Shown: positions 54,656 to 64,000 of the stretch, in pieces
Numbering within the stretch: position 1 is the stretch's first letter
Layout: the number at the start of each line of letters is the position of its first letter
Assembly (NCBI GenBank): GCA_030533445.1
Contig: CM060064.1
Coordinates: 5,782,379-5,846,378 of the forward strand
Length of the DNA stretch: 64,000 nucleotides
Direction: 5' to 3'
Source: Cyprinodon diabolis
Taxonomy: Eukaryota; Chordata; Actinopteri; Cyprinodontiformes; Cyprinodontidae
Translations under genes and position numbers: made by a program
Notes under the pieces: generated by a model
Told to the model about the DNA's origin: nothing
What the model saw: only the letters and a program-made list of their open reading frames with translations
Database searches by the model: none

Positions 54656-55208
54656 CTATAAAAACTGCTCAGGTCCACTACAGTGTGGTGCAGAGGATGA
54701 AATGTGTTGGACATGAATTTGGCCAGAACACTCCTCCGCAGAATTCAGAGCAAAGCCCAGGACAGAGATGACCCTCCTGACCAGATTCTTTAGTCTCTTT
54801 CTACACTGCTCTGTGCAGCTCTGGGCCCAGCAGAGGACAGAGTCGAGGAAAGTCGAGGCTACAACAGAGTCAATGAAAGTCTTAAGCAGAGGTCTGCTTT
54901 TATTGTTGTCCTATTTTATATCTTTATGGTGCATTCTATTCTTTTATTTTGTGTTATTTTTACCTATGTAAAGCACTTTGTTTTCAGTTGTTAGCTGTTT
55001 GAAAGAGCTTTACAATTAAAGTTGATAATTACTATGATGATGATGATGATGCTGATGATGATAATGATGATAAACACTGATTCTGGAATGATGTGGAGGG
55101 GTGTGACTCTGCTGATCTATAAAAACTAATTAAACCTAAACCATTTCTCTGGTCAAAATGAGATTAAAATCTGTAAAACCTTCTGCCATGTTTATTTGTC
55201 ATTCAATA
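54656..55208 (+). other. Possible retroposon tail with (gat)n run; no gene
   Basis: 54960-55025 reads tatgtaaagcactttg ... gaaagagctttacaattaaagttg followed by a gatgatgat run (55035-55072), the common 3' tail of fish SINE/LINE elements on the plus strand. Nothing else is recognised. Confidence 0.45.
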
Positions 55209-56398
55209 TACACTCACCGGCCACTTTATTAGGTACACCTGTCCAACTGCCCGTTAACACTTAATTTCTAAGCAGCCAATCACATGGCGGCAACTCAGTG
55301 CATTTAGGCATGTAGACATGGTATGGGGAAGAAAGGTGATTTGAGTGACTTTGAACGTGGCATGATTGTTGGTGCCAGAAGGGCTGGTCTGAGTATTTCA
55401 GAAACTGCTGAGCTACTGGGATTTTCACGCACAACCATCTCTAGGGTTTACAGAGAATGGTCCGAAAAAGAAAAAACATCCAGTGAGCGGCAGTTCTGTG
55501 GGCGGAAATGCCTTGTTGATGCCAGAGGTCAGAGGAGAATGGCCAGACTGGTTGGAGCTGATAAAAGGGCAACAGTGACTCAAATAACCACCCGTTACAA
55601 CCAAGGTGGGCAGAAGAGCATCTCTGAACGCACAGTACGTCGAACTTTGAGGCAGATGGGCTACAGCAGCAGAAGACCACACCGGGTGCCACTCCTTTCA
55701 GCTAAGAACAGGAAACTGAAACAATTTGCACAAGCTCATCGAAATTGGACAATAGAAGACTGGAAAAACGTTGCCTGGTCTGATGAGTCTCGATTTCTGC
55801 TGCGACATTCGGATGGTAAGGTCAGAATTTGGCGTCTACAACATGAAAGCATGGATCCATCCTGCCTTGTATAAACGGTTCAGGCTGGTTGTGGTGGTGT
55901 CATGGTGTGGGGAATATTTTCTTGGCACTCTTTGGGCCCCTTGGTACCAATTGAGCATTGTTGCAACGCCACAGCCTACCTGAGTATTGTTGCTGACCAT
56001 GTCCATCCCTTTATGACCACAATGTACCCAACTTCTGATGGCTACTTTCAGCAGGATAATGCGCCATGTCATAAAGCTGGAATCATCTCAGACAGGTTTC
56101 TTGAACATGACAATGAGTTCACTGTACTCAAATGGCCTCCAGAGTCACCAGATCTCAATCCAACAGAGCATCTTTGGGATGTGGTGGAACGGGAGATTCG
56201 CATCATGGATGTGCAGCCGACAAATCTGTCTGCGGCAACTGTGTGATGCCATCATGTCAATATGGACCAAACTCCCTGAGGAATGCTTCCAGCACCTTGT
56301 TGAATCTATGCCACGAAGAATTGAGGCAGTTCTGAAGGCAAAAGGGGGTCCAACCTGTTACTAGCATGGGGTACCTAATAAAGTGGCCGGTGAGTGTA
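55209..56398 (+). mobile_element. Tc1/mariner transposon D (DD36E type), 1186 bp, broken
   Basis: The element 55211-56396 has termini CACTCACCGGCCACTTTATT and its reverse complement, flanked by TA on both sides. The single transposase gene carries a nonsense codon and a frameshift. Ends are intact, so it could still be moved by a transposase supplied from another copy. Confidence 0.95.
55323..56364 (+). pseudogene. DD36E transposase, one stop and one frameshift
   Basis: The frame starts MGKKGDLSDFERG, with helix-turn-helix text SISETAELLGFSRTTIS (residues 24-40) and SISERTVRRTLRQMG (99-113). The first catalytic D is D154 (WSDESRF). TAA at 55872-55874 stops the frame after residue 183. The same frame then resumes with GGVMVWGIFSWHSLGPL and YFQQDNAPCHKAG, and E in PTEHLWDVV. 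Thirty-six residues lie between the last D and E, the spacing reported for the DD36E (Incomer) group. A one-base insertion near 56230 moves the C-terminus to another frame, ending GGPTCY at 56364. PTEH replaces the usual PIEH. Not functional. Confidence 0.9.
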
Positions 56399-58575
56399 TA
56401 TACGTTGTAAAGTGTTAGTTCAGAGTGATCTCTTCTCAGGAAAGAATTTGGGGCGATGGAGCTTGAACATGTAAATATTATAGCTGTCTTCATAATATAA
56501 TGACTATATTTGTGTAAAATGACTCCCCTATCCTCCATATTACGACTCTTCTCTGTTCTCACAATAGTATGACTTGAATCTTATATTAATATTACTTTAT
56601 TTCTGTAATGTTACAATTTATTTTGACGATGTTACGACTTTGTACTTGGTGTTGAATTGGTGTTGCCCTATTACTCCTTTGTACTCCTCTAGTAACTGTC
56701 TGGATTTCAGCCGACATCTTTGCGTACTTAACAGTTTCATAACTTACAATAAAAATCTCTTTATTTACTATTTGATTGCTGCTTCCATCAGAATCCTTTA
56801 AAAAAATAATAAAAATATATCCAGATACTTCAAACTCTAACACCAAATGAGGATAAACTTTTTTTTTAAATCATTATGGTAGATTTTGATGAGCAGATGT
56901 TAATCTTTGTATTTATACATTTTTTTTCAACAAATGTTGTTGATGTGCAGAAGAAGACATATTTGCATCAATTTGCTATCCTAATCTTCATTTACATAAC
57001 AAACATCTGCTTTCCTCTAAACATATAACTGGTTTTAAAACAGACTGTGTTTCCAATGAATGCTAATTTACTCAACCTTTCTTTCTTATTTGTGAATCAT
57101 CTGGATCAATTATAATACAGTATCTATGTTATATTCCACAAAAAATGAAAAAGTACAGCAATTAAATCCAATTTATTTACAAATATTCATTTCTGACTAA
57201 AGGTGAAAACATCTAATTTTATATTTAAAAAAGTAATACCTGAAAAATTTTGCATTTCGTTTTATTTTCCAAATATTATTTTACAGCCTTACATCTTAGC
57301 AAATTTAGAGAAAGAACAACACAAAATGACTCTGTTGGAGGAATTCCCTTCAAACCTTGGGAAAGTGCTGGTAATTTGCAGCCTTAAAGAAAATTAAGTT
57401 TTATGACTTTCTGTTTATAATTTCAACAAACCCCCCCAAAGGAGCAGACTCTTGCTGCATACTTATTGTCCTGTGATATGTTCTTAATGCATCTCTGAAA
57501 GTGTTTTTTTCTTCATTAGTTTTTCATCGCTCCTCTGTGTTAAAGTTACTTTCTCAGATGACCCTTACATTTCCAATCAGATTTGCTCTTTGCCTCATGA
57601 AAACACAGCAGTTCCTTTGTGCCAGCCCCAGCATTGATATCTGCAGCTCACTAATTTGTCTCTGGGTAAAAGAGCTCTTAGAAAAAGCCAGGCAGAGAAC
57701 TAGGCAATTTATTAGTCTAATTTAAAATGTCTGTCAGCAAAACACTATGGGAGGCGATAACTGGGTCCATGATGACAGCGCTGTAAATGGGGAGTGGCAT
57801 GTTATATCAGGGATGCATACAGTCAGTGTTTACCATGCTACGTTTAAGACACTTACCTGTGGAAGGTAGAGGACAAGCAGAGTGTGGTGATGATTCACGT
57901 ATACCAATTAATCTGGACAGAGAAATAACCCCAAACACACTTGGACACACACCATTAAAGAGAGCTTATTACTGGGAGAGACTCCATTACTATCTGGGAC
58001 ACAAAGAGCTGACATGAAGAGGAATCAGAACACATTCTCCGTGTCTATCTTCATGTATGACTAGCGGCACTGTTTTATTTCATGAAGATGCATTGATGAA
58101 GATCTGCAAGGTAAAAATGTGATTCCACAACACTCGAATGCCATTTTTCTAGATGGCTGTTTGTCATGGAAAAACTGTGGACTGTTCCAACATGTTTGAT
58201 TTTCATTTGACCAGATGATTCCTGATCGACAGCTGTTCATGAGACCTTACGACGCAGGATGCACAGTGATTCTGAAACTCGACCCTATCCCAAAAATTCT
58301 CACACGACAGATAAATATGCCCAAAAAGGGCTAAAAATCAGTCTACTTCATGCGCTCCCAGAGCAGCTGGAAGTACATTTGAACAGGGGATGCTGTAAAA
58401 ATTTATTTTTTCTCAACAAAAGACCCATGAGCCTATAGGTCTATTTAAAATACAATGAAAAATAAATAAAAAAATAGATTGAGATTCCCTACTAGATTTG
58501 GTCAACTGGCATGAACCCCAGTCACTGTGTTTATGTCACACGTGACTCTATTAGCTCCAAAATCCTTTTATACTA
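56399..58575. other. No gene seen; candidate conserved non-coding stretch 57490-58020
   Basis: 56400-57480 is AT-rich without recognised features. 57490-58020 has balanced composition, no repeat words and several well-formed regulatory-looking segments (tttgcctcatgaaaacacagcag, gacagcgctgtaaatggggag). It is a reasonable place to test for conservation. This is an impression, not evidence of function. Confidence 0.35.
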
Positions 58576-58855
58576 TTTAAATTCGTAGGGAAGCGGCTGT
58601 TCCAACCGTTGCATTTCCGAATTCTCCCGAGTGGTGCACGACTTTGTGAATAAATTGAATGTGATTGGTTGATTATCAAGGGGGTGGGATTGTTATGGGG
58701 GAAGATTGGCTAGCTTTTTGGTCGTGGTCATTTGTCTGAAGCATCTTGCTAACCAGTTAGCAACTTATCGCAGGTAGGTTCCCAATGGGAAATTCCATTG
58801 GTACCAAGTAGCACTAAATTGGTGACTTAGAAACGACACTGTCAAGGAACGCTAT
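58576..58855 (+). repeat. Dispersed repeat, copy 2, cut by a Gypsy LTR
   Basis: Matches 16112-16400 from tttaaa-tcgtagggaagcgg to gtcaaggaacgcta. Only a few bases later, at 58860, the 5' LTR of chromovirus B begins, which has removed the part that carries a small frame in copy 1. Confidence 0.7.
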
Positions 58856-58859
58856 AGAC

Positions 58860-59558
58860 TGTTGGGATCTGGAGAAGATCCAACTTTCTCCAGCAGAGTG
58901 CGCCATGGATCCTCCTGAGCTGAGCCTTCTACACACCTGAGGCGCATCTCATCATCAGAGGATCCTTCAGTATATAACCGGCCTTCAGACCTTGCCTCAA
59001 CGCCGCAGTGTTTATCCAGTTTGGTTAGCACCTGAGCCTAGCTTCTTCTGAGAACCTTTGTTGCTCCTGATTCCTGATTGGATTCTAATCCCTCTTTGTC
59101 TCTGCTTTCAGGAATCCAGTTTTTCCTTGTAAGCTCTGGATGAGCTTAACCTGCCGAGCCAGCCCTCTGAGCCAAACCTGAAGACCCTTCTCTGGATTCT
59201 CATGCAGCTCTGGACTAAAAGCTGGAAACCCAAAGCCAAGGTCTGCCCTCACGCTAGAAGTAAGACGCTGAAGCGGTTATTGGACTCTGCTGAACTAAAC
59301 AGTCTCTGGACCCAACAGTTCCTCTCTCAAAGCCAAACCCGGACACCTCAAGGTATAAATCTGAAACTCTCAAACTCAGACTCATCTGCTCCCAAGCTAA
59401 CTGAACTGTCATCCTCACAGACTCCAGTGAACCTGCCCCCAGGCCTGAACCAGTTCCTGTGTTTATTCCATGTGCTTTTGCTCAATAAAACTTGTTAAAC
59501 TTTTCATCTGTTTCCGTGGTGTTCTGCATACTGGGCTTTTCTGAAACCTATCATGACA
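58860..59558 (+). repeat. 5' LTR of chromovirus B
   Basis: 699 bp, TGTTGGGATCTGG to CATGACA. It has TATA at 58971-58977, the 11-base start motif gccgcagtgtt at 59002-59012, and AATAAA at 59484-59489. The gag ATG (59553) lies in its last six bases, as in chromovirus A. Confidence 0.95.
58971..59012 (+). promoter_or_regulatory. LTR promoter of chromovirus B
   Basis: tatataa at 58971-58977 is about 29 bp before gccgcagtgtt (59002-59012), exactly the same spacing and the same 11 bases as in chromovirus A, although the sequence between them differs. Confidence 0.7.
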
Positions 59559-60614
59559 GAACACTGCGGCCAAACACAAGGCCCACCAGACCACCTCCGT
59601 CGTCGGTTGGAGGAGCAAGATGCTCAAATTCAAGGACACGCTCTGGCCCTTCATGAGTTGAACACCTACATTGAATTACAGAACCAAAAGATTCAAAGCT
59701 ATGCAAACTACATGAGAAGTGCTAATGCCATGTTGGCTGCACAACCATTTCCGGGTCCAGTTACGCCTCCGAGGTCACCAGCGGTGACGTCATCTCCTGA
59801 GTTCCGCCCTAGTCTTCCTGAAAAGTTTTCAGGTGATATGAAGGACTGTAAAGGATTTTTGTTTCAAAGCCGTTTAATTTTTCAAAACTCTCCTGGTAGT
59901 TTTCCAACTGATCAAAAGAAGATAACTTTTATTCTGTTTCAATTAACCGGACGAGCCCTTGAGTGGGCGGAGGCAAGGTTCTCCTCCGAAGGCAGCCTCA
60001 GTTGTCAATTTTCTGATTTTGTTTCTGAATTTTCCCTAGTATTTAACCAAGAAACAGATCAAACTATAGACTCTCGTGCTCTTTTGAACCTTAGACAGGG
60101 GAATTCTTCTGTAGCGGATTTCTCCATCAACTTCCGGGTCAAAGCCGCAGCTTCCGGATGGAATCAATGTGCTTTAAAAGGTGCTTATTTCAAGGGCTTA
60201 ACCGAAAACATTAAAGATGAACTTGCAACCCTCGATGAACCTGCAACTCTAGAGGAATTGATCCGCCTGACTATTAGGCTGGATAATAGAATCCGAGCTA
60301 GAAACAGCTCAAAACCAAGGAATCAGGGTTTTTTTTAGTCTGCCCCTGCATCTAATAATGTAACTGTTTTTTCTGCTCCCACAGAGCTCGTTGCCAAGCC
60401 GAGGTCTAAGACCCAGTCTCTCCCTTTGCCAGTTCAGGCCTCTCATACAGTGGAGACTGAAGCCGAACCCATGCAGGTTGGACATACGAGGCTAACCCCT
60501 GAGGAAAGGCTAAGACGTTTCAGGGGAAAGCTATGTATCTACTGTGGTGAGAGTGGCCATTTCATTGCTTCATGCCCAGCTAAATCAAAAGCCGGGGCCC
60601 GTCAGAGGATCTGA
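59553..60614 (+). pseudogene. Gag of chromovirus B, one stop codon
   Basis: ATG at 59553, MTEHCGQTQGPPDHLRRRLE, then a glutamine/leucine-rich stretch and a capsid-like region (FLFQSRLIFQNSPGSF, LTGRALEWAEARF, WNQCALKGAYFKGLT). TAG at 60336-60338 follows a T8 run and ends the first 261 codons. The same frame continues to the knuckle [14 protein letters not shown] (about 60534-60575) and ends QRI-stop at 60612-60614. This copy has TGG where chromovirus A has TGA, so the two copies carry different lesions. Confidence 0.85.
59560..59570 (+). promoter_or_regulatory. Self-priming primer-binding site of chromovirus B
   Basis: aacactgcggc, one base after the LTR, exactly complementary to 59002-59012. 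Confidence 0.75.
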
Positions 60615-60640
60615 GGAGTCTGACGGGCCATTCTATCTCT

Positions 60641-63600
60641 GTGAAATCTCCTCGTCTTATGCTCCCAGCCACCTTGTTCTTCTCAGATCAGAATCTAACA
60701 CTATCTGCCTTCATCGATTCAGGCTGTGAACGGAATTTGATTGACTCCAACTTGGTTCAGCAGCTAAAAATTGAAAATATTCCTCTAAACCAGCCACTCT
60801 GTGTCTCCGCTATTGATGGGAAGAGACTCCACCAGGTTACCCACCAAACGCAACCCCTCGAGCTGTTAATCTCAGGTAACCATCGTGAAACCTTAACATT
60901 TTTTGTTCTTCCCTCTGCATGTTCTCCTGGTGCTTGGTTTTGAGTGGCTGGAACGACATAACCCCCATATTAACTGGAAAGATCGCCATATTGAATCTTG
61001 GTCGACCTCTTGTCATGAAACATGCCTCCGTTCGGCAGCTCCCACTGTGAGGTCTCCTAGAGGCGGGGGGGAGATGGACTCTCCTGACCTTACTTCTGTC
61101 CCTTCCGAGTACCATGATCTAGCTCCCGTCTTCAGTAAGGTCAGTGCTACGTCCCTTCCACCTCACAGACCATATGATTGTGCGATTGAACTATTACCAG
61201 GAGCTCCCCTACCCAGCAGTAGACTATACAATATTTCCAAACCAGAACGTGAGACAATGGAGAAATATATTAACGAGTCATTAGCTGCTGGGATAATCCG
61301 TCCCTCTTCTTCTCCGCTGGGTGCTGGTTTCTTTTTTGTTGGCAAAAAGGATGGTTCACTAAGACCTTGTATCGACTACAGAGGCCTGAACCAAATAACT
61401 GTTAAGAATAAGTACCCACTTCCATTGGTAGCATCAGCCTTCGAACCAGTACAAGGGGCTACTGTCTTTACTAAGCTCGACTTAAGGAACGCTTATCACC
61501 TTCTCAGGATAAGAGATGGAGATGAAGGGAAGACAGCCTTTAAGACTCCCTTAGGCCAGTTCGAATATCTAGTCATGCCTTTTTGTCATGATGGGTTCTC
61601 AAGAGAGACCCAGTTATGCAGAACACCACGGAGACGGAAACAGAAGTAAAAGGTTTAACAATGTTTATTGTCACAAGCACAGTTTAATCACTGGTTCTGG
61701 TTCTGGCCTGGGGACTGGTTCACTGGAGTCTGCGTGGGAGACAGTTCAGTTAGCGTTTGTTCAGAGGAGTTTGATTCAGACAGTTTCAGATTTGTACCTT
61801 GAGGGTTCTTGGTTAAAGCCTTGAGAGGGAAACTGTTGGGTCCGGAGATAGTTTGTTCAGCAGAGTCCGTTAACTGCTTCAGCGTCTTACTTCTTGAGAA
61901 TGAGCTGACCTTGGCTTTGAGTTTCCAGCTCTTGGTCCAGAGCTGCAAGGAAAATCCAGAGAGAGACTTCAGGTTTGGCTCAGAGGACAGGCTCGGCAGG
62001 TTAAGGTCCTCCTGAGCTTCACAGGAGAAAAACAGGTTTCCTGGAAGACAGAGACAAAGGTTAGAATCCAGTCTGGATTCAAAAGTCAACAAAGGTTCTC
62101 AGAGATACTAGGCTTAGGTGCTAACCAACTGGATAAAACACTGCGGCGTTGAGGCAAGGTCTGAAGACAGCTTAAATACTGTGGACCCTCTGATGATGGG
62201 ATGAGCTTCAGCTGTGGAGGAGGCTTGGCTCAGGAGGATCCATGGCGGACTCTGCTGGAGGAAGGTGGTACTTCTCCAGCTCCCAACACTTTTGGTCTCA
62301 CTAACGCCCCTGCATGCTTTCAAGCCTTGGTAAACGATGTTCTCAGAGACTTTTTAAATGTATTTGTTTTCGTCTACATCGATGACATCCTGATTTGTTC
62401 TAAAGATCTTTCTGAACATAAGAAACATGTCCCCCTGGTCCTGCAAAGATTATTAGAAAACAAACTTTTTGTTAAAGCCGAAAAATGCGAGTTTCATCAA
62501 CAATCAGTCACCTTTTTGGGGTTTGTGCTCGAGGGCGGGCAGGTTAAGCCTTCTGAAGAAAAGATAAAAGCAGTTTTGGAGTGGCCGGTACCTGAAAACC
62601 GTAAACAGCTGCAGAGATTCCTGGGTTTCGCCAATTTCTACCGAAGATTTATCAGGAATTACAGTCAGACAGCTCTTCCTCTAACTTCTCTAACTTCAGT
62701 CAAAAAGACCTTCCAGTGGACCCCCGAAGCACAAAATGCATTTGACAAACGTAAGACTTTGTTTTCCAGAGCCCCTGTGTTAATCCAGCCCGATCCAACC
62801 AAGCAATTCATCCTTGAAGTGGACGCTTCTGACTCTGGTGTAGGAGCAGTATTATCCCAAAGACTCGACACAGATCAAAGAGTTCACCCATGTGCCTTCT
62901 TTTCTCGTAGACTTTCCCCTGCTGAGCAAAACTACGACGTTGGTGACCGCGAACTCTTGGCCATCAAACTGGCATTGGAGGAGTGGAGACACTGGCTTGA
63001 GGGAGCTGAGCACCCGGTTCTTGTATGGACTGATCACAAGAACCTAGCCTACATCCAGTCTGTCAAACAAGCCAATCCTCGTCAGTCAAGGTGGTCTCTT
63101 TTCTTCTCTCGCTTCACCGTTGGAGTGGTTACCTGGGAAATCACCGACCTCATCAATTCTGCCCTGGCTTCTGAACCTGACCCAGGTAACGGTCCTCCAA
63201 ACAGAACTTATGTCCCTTCCTCAGTCAGATCCCGCCTGATACAATGGATGCACACAGCCAAATTTTCCGCTCATCCGGGGGTGAGCAGAACCATCGCCTT
63301 AATTTCTAGACGTTTCTGGTGGCCTACCCTGCACAAGGACGTCAAGGAATATGTTTTGGCTTGCTCAATCTGCGCCAGAAACAAAACCTCACATCAACCA
63401 CCCTCAGGTCTGTTGCATCCTCTTCCAGTTCCCTCTCGTCCCTGGTCTCACATCGCTATCGACTTCGTCACTGGTCTCCCCATCTCCCGAGGTATGTCCA
63501 CAATATTCACCATCGTCGACAGATTCTCGAAGTCTTGCCATTTGATCCCCCTCAGGAAACTACCCACGGCCTTCCAGACCGCCCAGCTCCTGATTAAACA

Positions 63601-63994
63601 CGTTTTTCGTCTCCATGGAATCCCCCAGGAAATCCTTTCAGACCGCGGACCCCAGTTCATTTCTCAAGTCTGGAAGGCCTTCTGCGCAGCACTCAACTGT
63701 AAGTCTTCACTCACCTCAGGTTATCATCCACAGTCAAACGGACAAACCGAAAGAATGAATCAGCAGCTCGAGTCTACTCTCCGTTGTCTAACTTCCAATA
63801 ACCCAACCGACTGGAGCCAATACCTCACATGGATTGAATACGCCCACAACTCTCTCAAATCTGCTTCCACCGGCCAGTCACCTTTCCAGGTTAGTCTCGG
63901 ATATCAACCCCCTCTTTTCCCAGCAGACGAGAGAGAGATTTCGGTTCAATCAGTCAACCACCACATCCGCCGATGTCAACGCATCTGGAGATGA
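60641..63994 (+). pseudogene. Pol of chromovirus B, interrupted and partial
   Basis: Protease FIDSGCERNLID lies at about 60712-60747. A 2-base loss near 60925 shifts frame. RT runs from 60930 ([35 protein letters not shown]) and is split within the MPFGLT block by the solo LTR. It resumes after 62288 with [20 protein letters not shown], and RNase [15 protein letters not shown] and [12 protein letters not shown]. An in-frame loss of about 110-120 bp joins RNase H directly to the integrase side near 63120. Integrase [35 protein letters not shown] and [10 protein letters not shown] follow, then a TGA at 63992-63994 where chromovirus A continues. Confidence 0.85.
61584..62288 (-). mobile_element. 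Solo LTR (chromovirus B family) inserted antisense in RT
   Basis: 705 bp. On the plus strand it starts TGTCATGATGGG and ends CCCAACA, the reversed ends of the family LTR. It is flanked by exact 5-bp repeats ctttt (61579-61583 and 62289-62293). The reversed 11-base start motif is at 62137-62147 and AATAAA at 61664-61669 (as TTTATT). No internal region remains. The TATA position reads atttaag, a weakened version. Confidence 0.95.
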
Positions 63995-64000
63995 GCAGTT

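Larger units (their letters stand above)
58860..64000 (+). mobile_element. Gypsy chromovirus B (Tf1/sushi type), 3' end outside the window
   Basis: 5' LTR, gag and pol follow the same plan as chromovirus A and are closely related at the protein level. A solo LTR of the same family is inserted backward inside RT (61584-62288). Pol stops near the window edge, so chromodomain and 3' LTR are not seen. Confidence 0.9.

Overview
The window looks like teleost fish nuclear DNA. It is AT-rich, has no bacterial-style gene packing, and no confident host protein-coding exon is visible. Almost everything recognisable is a transposable element of a kind typical of ray-finned fish: Tc1-type DNA transposons with TA target duplications, hAT and TTAA-type miniature elements, Rex1-like, L2-like and Rex3/RTE-like LINE fragments, tRNA-derived SINEs, and Ty3/Gypsy elements of the chromodomain Tf1/sushi type. 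It reads as an intergenic region or a very large intron that has received many insertions, some nested.

Layout. 1-9.7 kb: dispersed repeats, a miniature element with 23-bp terminal repeats (6265-6790), a hAT end, an almost perfect 67-bp-arm inverted repeat (8098-8357) and a complete hAT miniature element with an 8-bp target duplication (9219-9669). 9.7-13 kb: no gene seen. 13-16 kb: a decayed Tc1 element and a decayed Rex1-like LINE that itself received a miniature element. 17.6-22.5 kb: a decayed Gypsy-type gag-pol between TA microsatellites. 22.5-29.4 kb: two almost identical, apparently intact Tc1 transposons in opposite orientation, with a hAT transposase relic and LINE tails between them. 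29.6-31.8 kb: SINE, solo LTR, antisense L2-like LINE, SINE. 34.8-40.5 kb: a complete Gypsy chromovirus with two LTRs but broken gag and pol. 42-48.9 kb: a TTAA element containing a perfect 17-bp-stem hairpin, SINEs, an intact Tc1 inserted into a second copy of the hAT miniature element, and a short retroposon-like element with a ribozyme-like hairpin. 50.2-56.4 kb: an LTR-like repeat, a 5'-truncated Rex3-like LINE with an 11-bp target duplication, and a broken DD36E Tc1 element. 58.9-64 kb: a second Gypsy chromovirus, interrupted inside reverse transcriptase by an antisense solo LTR of its own family and cut off by the window edge.

How the parts work together. The Gypsy elements carry LTR promoters, Gag with a CCHC knuckle, protease, reverse transcriptase, RNase H, integrase and (where seen) a chromodomain. 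In both chromovirus copies the 11 bases after the 5' LTR are exactly complementary to an 11-base segment about 30 bp downstream of the LTR TATA box. That fits tRNA-independent self-priming, as known for the Tf1/sushi group. The Tc1 elements each encode one DDE transposase that would act on their own terminal repeats. I see no new multi-gene system. The observations most worth following are the self-priming signature, the 99%-identical inverted Tc1 pair, the long hairpin with a small ORF, the ribozyme-like hairpin, and the filled/empty-site pair.
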